Shown here: positions 56,263 to 64,000 of the stretch, piece by piece
How the letters are laid out: every line of letters starts with the position of its first letter
Position numbering within the stretch: the first letter of the stretch is position 1
DNA from: Schistocephalus solidus
Taxonomy: Eukaryota; Platyhelminthes; Cestoda; Diphyllobothriidea; Diphyllobothriidae
DNA length: 64,000 nt
Assembly: GCA_017591395.1 (NCBI GenBank)
Contig: WEDG01000280.1
Location: forward strand, 1-64,000
Direction of reading: 5' to 3'
Translations under genes and position numbers: made by a program
The notes under the pieces: generated by a model
The model's database searches: none
Told to the model about the DNA's origin: nothing
What the model saw: the letters and a program-made list of their open reading frames with translations, nothing else

Positions 56263-57412
56263 TTAAGAAATTGTTACCTGATATCTAAATGAATATGCAT
56301 ATTTATGCATGCCTGGTATGGTTGCATTGCCTCCAGGAATTTGTTGCATTCCTTTTTGTACATGCGCCAACAATGTGGATTTTGTCCCATATGTCCTGTG
56401 ACCAATGTCTGTATGGTCACCTGGGATATCGCTAGCTGTTGTTCGTGTATACCGGGAACAAGAGATTTCCCACTTTGGCCACAATAAACTGTTTCAAAAA
56501 TGATCAACGTTATTTTGAAGACGATTGTGTTTCTGCTGAAATGGTCAATACTGCCCTAAAATTGTACAATCCGGGTAGGATGTGTAGCTGTAGGTTTGTG
56601 CGCTATCTGTGTTTTGTATTTTTTTGAGCTGTCGTTCAACTAGCTAATATATATACTTTACACATGAAAGGGTTTTTCGGCTCGTTAGTTTTGGTGGTTG
56701 GGTGGTTATAGCTCCAAAATTAACTTTTTTGTTTTCATTGAACAGTATCCCCAGTATGCATCGGTGAACAATGTTCGAAGACTATTCATTCTGTACAAAG
56801 AGTTTCAAGTTGTATTTTATCTCTTTTAAATATATTCCATCATAGGAACAGTGAGCTGTTGCTAAAATAGCTGCGTTTGGATGACATGGAGTGGTTACTC
56901 CCAAAATATAAGATGACGTCGGAGTGTATGATTTTGCAAAAAAACTGATGGTTGCAGCGTTCCACCAGTTTTCGTGTGTACGCGGACATTTATTATGGGA
57001 GATTTTCATCACCTTCTGTAGTTTTTTTCTGCTAAGGAAAAGTTTGTTTCTAGACAAAGATACAGTAGATCGAGTAGGACATCCACAGGTATATCTGTAA
57101 AGGACGTCTATATGCGTTAACTGCGCAGGTATTTATTAAATATAGAGGAATATACGTTAATAAAGAGATATAGTCGAATGACACCATTAATTTAACATTC
57201 GAAATTTGGAAGCCCTTCATTTTGTCACTGGATTGCAGTGAGTCATTAATATATATTTTAATGTTATTTGTCTCTGGATGAAGTTGATGAAATAGCTTCT
57301 TGTACATCTTGCCGTTTGGTGAAGAAAAAGCTATCGGGCTCAGCTGAATGCCAATAAGTTGAACATTAAGAAGTCTGTATATTTTGGAAATTGTTGGTTC
57401 ATCACGTTTCAA
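56263..57412 (-). mobile_element. Decayed Penelope-like element, a further family
   Basis: Minus strand: VKLMVSFDYISLLTYIPLYL at about 57120-57190 is the PLE RT block with the first palm Asp. GVTTPCHPNAAILA at about 56860-56900 keeps the spacing of the GTPMGSP-type block. VYCGQSGKSLVPGIHEQQLA at about 56425-56490 is the GIY-YIG core with CGQ for the YIG-type turn, Arg lost, and HEQ for HEH. Several frames are used and no YxDD is found. Confidence 0.65.
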
Positions 57413-59400
57413 AGATTTGTTTAGAACTCTTGGAATTAAGTTTCTTTCGGTGAGACGTTAACATGCCTTTCGAGAGTAGTATTCAGTGAATGTTTAGGAT
57501 AGGTTGTTATGGGCATGAACTTTGGCCAGTATGTAAACATTAATGCTATTTCATCTATGTAATTCGTCTTGAGTAAGATATCCGTCGATCGTCTTTTATC
57601 TGCAGGTAAACGCATGTTTTGTTTTCATTTTTTAAGGCGTATTAAGTGTCTTATTTACCTCAAATGAAAATGATAAGGAGGTTTTGCGTTTATCTTAAGT
57701 TTCTTTACTATTCTTCCAAAAGAAGCAGGTTTGGACTGAACAAACAATAGCCAAACTCGTAACCCCCCGACATATGCAGAAAACATTTCTTAAGTAAAGA
57801 AGTATAAGCGGCTTTTTCATGAAATGTAAAACATGCTATTTTAGGTACAACATATTCCACGCAGGGAAAAGAAGTCGCCGTTGTCTATAGAATAGGGACA
57901 CATTTCTGGTTAAAAAAAATTTGCCAACCGTCCACAAAAATAAAGTTAAATGATAAAGTAATAATTCTCGTTGAGGAAATGAGATCAAAATTGGAGGCAC
58001 ACCCATAAGTGCACCAAGCGTGAGCCAATTTCTCAGCTACTGCCGAAAATGTGGTCCGTAATGAAAGACCCTATTAGTTGGGGTAATTCATAGAAAGAAA
58101 AACGCACCTCTAGGACGTGTTGCCAGATTCCAACTCACTCAGCAAGAAGTGTGACTTTCCTGCAGCGTATACAATTATGCCTCGTTACCTAAAAAAACTC
58201 CCAAAACAAAACGGCCGAACAGAAATTAAAAACTCTGCACTGATATTTTCCGAAAAACATCGTTGACAAATGCAAACAACAAGATACAACAGACCAACTA
58301 CATTCACCAGCGGCATCAACCACCCCTCATTTGATTTGTGCCGTTCCTGTTCACAGTTGACACTAGCTGAAAACTCTCCAAAAGATCCAGATATCCTTAA
58401 AATTCTTCCATCACGAGGTCGACTAACATCGTAAGCTAGTTTTAGTTTCTTCGATCAAATCCATTTGCCGGTTTGACAATGGTGAGCCAATGCATCTTTC
58501 TGAAACGTCAGCATTCCAGTTAACCTGCTCTAGGTTAAACGTTTGCATCTCACATCATCTGACGGAATGCTTAACCAACGATTTCAGCTGTTTTTCATGT
58601 GTCAGTATGTGTCATCTGAATAATCGTTACCACTGTACCGGCAAGCATTGCACATCTGATTTTTAATCTCAAAAGTTATTTAGTCCAGAGGAAAGTAAAC
58701 AAATCAATATGACTTAATGTTTTTGGAAGATATTTTCATTGGGTTATTCCTACTAAACTAATGGTGCTCTTTTCTGGAGGCTGCAATGTTAAGAAACTAG
58801 AAAATCGCCTGTTTCTTGAACCGTAGAACGAAATGCAGATAACTGAGGCATTGAATTTAATTGCTATTTAACGAGGATCACTGGATTTGTAATGTCATTG
58901 AGAACATTTATTGTTTGCATGTAGACATGTACATTGACTTTTTGAATTCAGAATATAAAAAGACTTTAAAATAATCTTTTCGTTCAAAAGCTGCAGTACA
59001 CACAGATCGTTTATTTAAATTTACATGTAAAAAATGAGGGATTTGCTGGAAAGATGAAGAAATAGTTTTCTTTAACCCACAAATAAACAGCGATCATTTT
59101 ATAATATCTGTTTCTTAGGACAAAAATAAAATTTCTTGCTCATAGATTATTCCAAACTAGGCATTTTAATTCCCGCGATCGTTTGAAGCTACCGTACACA
59201 TTTTACGCTTGGGCTTAAAATTCGATGTAGACTTTGAAAAAATGTTCTCAAAGATAAAAAAACTTATAATATTTGTTTATCAGCGTGCCATTGTCAATAA
59301 TATGTTTTAACGAATAGCCCCTATTAGACAAAAGCTAATCAAAACATTTATGGTTCTATTCAACAAACATTTGCCAAGATTTATTTCACAACACCCCTTT
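57413..59400. other. AT-rich, nothing recognised
   Basis: No domain, known repeat or RNA gene seen. Confidence 0.45.
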
Positions 59401-59402
59401 AT

Positions 59403-60155
59403 GTTTGGGATGTGTCCCCTAAACGGGCCACGTGGTAGATGCAATGGACCACCACGGGGGCCAAAATAGGGCATGGCAGGCTTTATTCGGGTTGCGCTCC
59501 CATAACAAAAGCCGCACATGGAGGTGTGGTGGCACGCTTACCGGCGGCTAGGATATAGGGAACCCAGCCGCGCTAGCCACCTGCGTCCTCTTCTGCCTCC
59601 AGTCTTCTTGACTCTGTCTTGACACCATGCTCAGGTGAAGGAGGAGAAGAGAGTGCGGTAGATGCATCGCAAGTCTATTTTTACTTTCAACTAAGTCACG
59701 CGCAAGTCACCGTCCCTGCTCCACTTTCCCATGGAGCATACGGTGGACATCGTCGGACTACGATGGTCGAACTGTCGTGTGTGTGTGTCCCTAAACGGGC
59801 CACGTAGTAGATGCGTTGGACCAACACGGGGGCCAAATTAAGGCATGGCAAGCATTATTCAGGTTGCGCTCCAATAACAAATGCTGAATATGGAGGTGTT
59901 GTGGCACGCCTAGGGGCGGATAGGGCTAAGGCGACCCGGCCGCGCCAACCACCTGCGTCCTCTCCCACCTCCGGTCTTCTTGACTCTGTCTTGACACCGG
60001 GCTCAGAGGGGGAGGAGGAGAGATTGCGGTAGATAAAGTGCACATCTACTATCACTTAAAACTAATGCACGTGCAAGTCACCGTCCCTGCTCCACCCTTC
60101 CATGGAGCATACGGTGGACATTGTCGGACTACGACGGTCGAACTATCGTGTGTTT
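59403..60155 (+). repeat. Tandem dimer of repeat R1 (about 375-bp unit)
   Basis: Unit 1 starts near 59410 and unit 2 near 59785. Shared blocks in order: CTAAACGGGCCACGT, CACGGGGGCCAAA, GGTTGCGCTCC, CGGTCTTCTTGACTCTGTC-like sequence, GCAAGTCACCGTCCCTGCTC, CATGGAGCATACGGTGGACA and CGGTCGAACT. The unit is markedly GC-rich against its surroundings. Diverged single copies lie at 26570-26760 and 27920-28140. Confidence 0.85.
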
Positions 60156-60399
60156 GTTTAAGAAGTCAAAATTCAGTCACCTTACGGTTCAGATGTACTC
60201 AACGCAGATTTCAGTAAAACATTTATAGCAATATGCCCTGTTTTTGTTTGACACAAATTTACGGAGCTTCTTATGTTTTCTTGCTGTGAAAACTTGGGTG
60301 CACGGTTAAGGTTGGTTGCCCAGACATAGAAAGCAATGAAGCATTTTGACCCGTTTCAACCTAACGAAACCTAGCCAGGCGGAATGGGGTCACCCATAA

Positions 60400-60700
60400 A
60401 GAGACGCTTTGACTGTACGTGCAAAGGCACTAGCATCTGTTTTCTCGCACCTGCAGTTTGAACATGTTTTGACCTGCGTTTATGTGGGGCTGGCATTTGC
60501 GGGCATAATACTGGACCCCAACTCGCTGCCAACGTCTTGCTGACAGGCGATTGTGTCACACATTCTCACAGATGACCCTTTCCTAGTTGAAAGCCAAGCT
60601 GGTAATTCTAAGGTGTGTGCTTTGTTCAAAAACGCAATGTGAACCTTATTGTTTGAGAAAACCAGAAAGTCACTGCTTTTAAATATAATGGGCGGGTTTG
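60400..60700 (+). repeat. Dispersed repeat R2, copy 1
   Basis: Shares with 63140-63440 the words GGCTGGCATTTGCGGGCATA, GACCCCAACTC, GATGACCCTTTCCTAGTTGA (GATGGCCCTTTCGTAGTTGA in copy 2) and GCTGGTAATTCT, in the same order and orientation. Family unknown. Confidence 0.8.
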
Positions 60701-63139
60701 GCACGAACGTTGGATTTCCGTAATAAACAGTTTGTTTTTTTTACCAACAAGGTTATGTATGTCCGTGTGATTATGTGCTTTGCTTTTAAAAACTGTACTC
60801 AAAGCGTACAGTGTTTCTTTGAAATTTCTGCACCTATTTCGGTAAAGTCCTAGTCATTGACTTCAATATAACTTCGTCTTCAAAATGAAGTTTCTTTTTA
60901 ATTGGTAAGATACCAAATTCACAAATGTAATTGCAAACTTTTAAGCCCGAATTAATCTTTCAAATTTTTTAATAATGAAATATGTGGGGCGACAGTGAAT
61001 TTTCAGCGAACATATACTCCTTCGAAACTTCAACTTTATTGAGCTACAATATTTCGGTTTCCAAAACTGTATGACCTGGGCCATAGATTAAAATAACTAG
61101 AGTTCTTAGGTTATCTGAAAAATAAATATGATTGATTGTTACGGTGTGTAGATAATAGGGCACTGCAGAACCAATATATGACACGATACCGGTTAACACA
61201 GATTTTACCGGAAAATGAGATATGTGTAAAGTTTAAGGGGATTTTCCTGATATGATGGTCCACTGTTTGTATTAGCTTAGAATGCCAATTGGTTATTTTA
61301 AAAAGAAGTGTTATATTGGGATTATGCTTCTCGCTGACCTCAACGAAAAATTGGAGGAAAGATTTAATTTAAGGTAAGCTTATGGTTGCGGTTGGGTAAG
61401 ATTATCAAGGTAGTTAAAGGGTTTGGGTTGGGATGCAAGTAAGGAGTGATGTTGCTTGCTGCAATCAGAGCCACCAAATTAAACCTTTTTACAAATTCGC
61501 TTGTTTTTCTCTCTTCGGAATGTTTGCACACCCCTTATTAACATATTTTAGCTTGCGCATTATAACAGAAATCAGTCAAACCTAGGCTATAAATGCGGGT
61601 ATTCTCAAAACCTTTGCAGAACCCGTTAATTTACTCCCTCATATGCTTTACTGATAAATATAATCTGATTAACTTTCACGTTTTACAGTAATCATGGTGC
61701 TCAAATTCATCAAACGATTCTCATATCATCACCTTGTCACTTTCATTTAGGAGTTCAGAAGATAATCGTGAACGCCATGCATACACAACCAATTCGGAAT
61801 TTTGTAAAAAAATTGCAGAAGGTCTTATGGAAGACCTTTTAACGATCATGTGCCCCAGTTAACCACAATGCGCGTAAGCTAATCCAAACAAAACAGATAC
61901 TAGTGGAAGCTACAAAATACAAATCCGCACGCTGTTTAAATGTCCCTTTTAATCATTGTTATGTTTTTGGAGTTTCTCATGTTACAGTAGAATACAGAGT
62001 TGAGTATTAAAATCTACCTTACCCGATCCAAGCATTTGGCCCTTAAGGATAAAAACCGTAGTCCTGAAGTAACAATGGGTGATTTGGCTGAAATATACTG
62101 ACATGTGCTGGAAAAAAGTATGAGATAATTTATCGTTATTTCGTTTTTTGCCTCTAAAACCTAACGAAATTCGAAAATTATGACTGAAATAAAATATATA
62201 TATCTGTCCAGCTGTTGTCTGAAAAAAGTGACCTTGAGCACTTACACGGTGGTATTACATCGGCTGTATTCCTACATTACAGCACTTGAAATGTATAATT
62301 TTGCTTAACTACCAGAACCCCGTTTTAACCAGTCTGGCTACAGCATTTGATGTAAATAAAACTTGCCAGTCTGTTGATAATTAAATTTCACCTGTATCAC
62401 GTTCGCCTTCATTTATTTTTTTATAAGATTAAGTTATATTCATCTATGAATCCTTTTACTTTCAAATCTGTAGTATAAAAATAAAGCTTATCTGCCGCCT
62501 TTACTAAAAATAAATTTTTTGAAATAATGGAAAATATGTGATGTAGAAACGCGTTTTTGCATGAAACAGAACTTCTATCATATTTATAGTTTAAAAGCAA
62601 CATACAGTTGAATGTCAATGCTTGGGAGCTTGCATATTTTTAATTACAGCGTGCTTCGAATTTAACATTCAAAGTTGATAAATGAATTCCAAATCACTAG
62701 CGAATGATGTTAAAGCTGTTCAGAGGAAGATAAATTCTAACGTTCACAATCTAAGAAAATATGTTGATATAAGGTCATTACAAATGTGCTTCTAACAAAT
62801 GCTTGAAATGCATCACACTTAACAGTATAAACCCAAATCAGGTTGCATTTGGCTGATATTTCCCAAGCGCTTTTGCACCACGTCTCTTTTTGTTAAGAAA
62901 ATGGAATTTCAAATACGTTCTAGTTCAAGACTAACCTTACAGAATTTCCAAGTATCATACGTCTATAGTTGTTTCGCACCAATTTAATAAAGAGCACGTT
63001 GAGTTAACCTTTGACCTTACTCAGTTTTTCTTACATTTCAGACTGGTTGTACAGAAGCAGACATCAGTCGCGAATTAAGACCCATGTGTCACCTTACAGC
63101 ATCCTAGCCAGCCTCAATGAGGTCACACTCAAACAGACG
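60701..63139. other. AT-rich, nothing recognised
   Basis: No feature supported. The open frame at 62421-62618 is AT-rich and featureless. Confidence 0.45.
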
Positions 63140-63440
63140 TTGCGATTGTAAGCACATTCGAATTGGGCCTGCTTTCTCACAACTGGTGGGTGAACATGTT
63201 TTACCTGGGGTAACGTGTGGCTGGCATTTGCGGGCATAAGAGAAGACCCCAACTCACAAATCATGCTTCCTTGCCAGATGATGATTTTTAACGATCTCAC
63301 CGATGGCCCTTTCGTAGTTGAGAGCCATGCTGGTAATTCTGAGGATTTGTCTTGTTCAAAGACACAACGTGAACTTTTTGTAGCAGAATAACAGAGAATT
63401 ACGGCCTTTATGAAATAAGTGGCAGGTCAAGCATTTCCTT
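63140..63440 (+). repeat. Dispersed repeat R2, copy 2
   Basis: Second copy of the 60400-60700 repeat, same orientation, with indels in the middle. No coding pattern. Confidence 0.8.
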
Positions 63441-64000
63441 TGCAATTTCATAAAAGAAAGACTGTTATTAATAAACATACTGAACATATTTTAGCTTTTA
63501 TTTGCCATGCTTTCGATATAATGTTCTTAGTGCTTTGAAGTTTAGGTATCAATTTCAAGATAGTCATGGTTTTCAATTTCTATGCAGATTTTATTAAAAC
63601 ATCTGTCAGAGCGAGAAAAACTCACATTTGGAGCTAATATTTTCTACCAGAAAATGTGTTAAACGATTGAATGCGCCAAAAAGTGAAGTTTGAAATGGTT
63701 GTTTTTACCTTCGTTACCGTTCTTTATGACTGAGATATTTGGACAGTAACAGTTGACCACAAGGCAATGTCTGCTTACAGAAATAAGTCTATTACCCAGT
63801 AAATGCAATTTTATCTTAATATCTCTTTCCAAAAGAGTGAAAAATCATAATACTTAAGGGAAGTGCTCAATTTTGGATGTTTTAAGACCATGTACTTATC
63901 CAGTTTTCGATCGAATTTTTCGTACATGATTGCTGTGGCCAGCACTTACGGAGTAAGTGCTTAGGCTACATACAATTTGTTTGTTAAACTTTTGCGATTG
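63441..64000. other. AT-rich, nothing recognised
   Basis: No feature supported. Confidence 0.45.

Overview
The window is eukaryotic, about 64 kb of AT-rich, intron- and transposon-dominated DNA. The mix points to a parasitic flatworm, most likely a diphyllobothriidean-type tapeworm: several Penelope-like element (PLE) families, CR1/Jockey-type LINEs, a Ty3/Gypsy element, tRNA-derived SINEs and hammerhead-ribozyme repeats. The taxon is inferred from family resemblance, not from a search.

Host genes, all on the minus strand. Positions 811-1308 hold a small single-exon immunoglobulin-domain membrane protein. Between 50.5 and 28.3 kb lie nine separate fibronectin type III (FN3) exons of one large, probably extracellular or receptor-type gene. 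All are flanked by AG/GT sites and all are symmetric phase 1-1 modules. They fall into two types: X (303-315 nt) and Y (291-294 nt). Read 5' to 3' they run Y, X, Y, X, Y, X, Y, (pseudo-Y), X, X, as if a two-exon unit had been duplicated repeatedly. The first and last exons of the gene are not in view or not recognised. A relic at 52.8-53.0 kb faintly resembles a receptor-phosphatase membrane-proximal exon.

Transposon region, 2-28 kb. A PLE with about 0.3-kb pseudo-LTRs (2.95-11.55 kb) is split by a LINE (family A). That LINE is itself split twice: by an inverted 3' fragment of its own family and by a second LINE (family B1). The PLE also carries a tRNA-derived SINE whose 3' tail matches the LINE B tail. 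Next come a longer LINE B copy (about 12.1-15.45 kb), a minus-strand Gypsy element (15.46-19.3 kb plus a possible 5' LTR), and a head-to-head pair of PLEs forming a large inverted repeat (20.1-23.8 kb). A further minus-strand PLE (23.9-25.5 kb) has a satellite dimer and inverted SINE pieces inserted in it.

Intron of the FN3 gene, 43.1-50.2 kb. It contains a PLE fragment, a tandem array of about 305-bp tRNA-SINE units (45.17-46.0 kb), and a 3.1-kb array of about 232-bp monomers (46.04-49.16 kb) bounded on both sides by (AT)n. Each monomer contains a type I hammerhead ribozyme on the plus strand. The monomers form a five-part higher-order repeat, E-ABCDE-ABCDE-CDE. The hammerhead is intact in B and E; in A and D the cleavage triplet is lost and in C the catalytic core is lost. 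This looks like an animal retrozyme-type system beside the PLEs that could supply reverse transcriptase, and is the most interesting part of the window. PLE termini at 20.1, 23.8, 39.0, 41.8, 43.9 and 49.2 kb carry further hammerhead-like motifs, including a 112-bp perfect palindrome at 41.7-41.8 kb.

The right end (50.5-64 kb) is mostly AT-rich sequence without recognisable genes, plus a decayed PLE (56.3-57.4 kb), a tandem dimer of an unclassified repeat (59.4-60.15 kb) and two copies of another dispersed repeat (60.4 and 63.1 kb).
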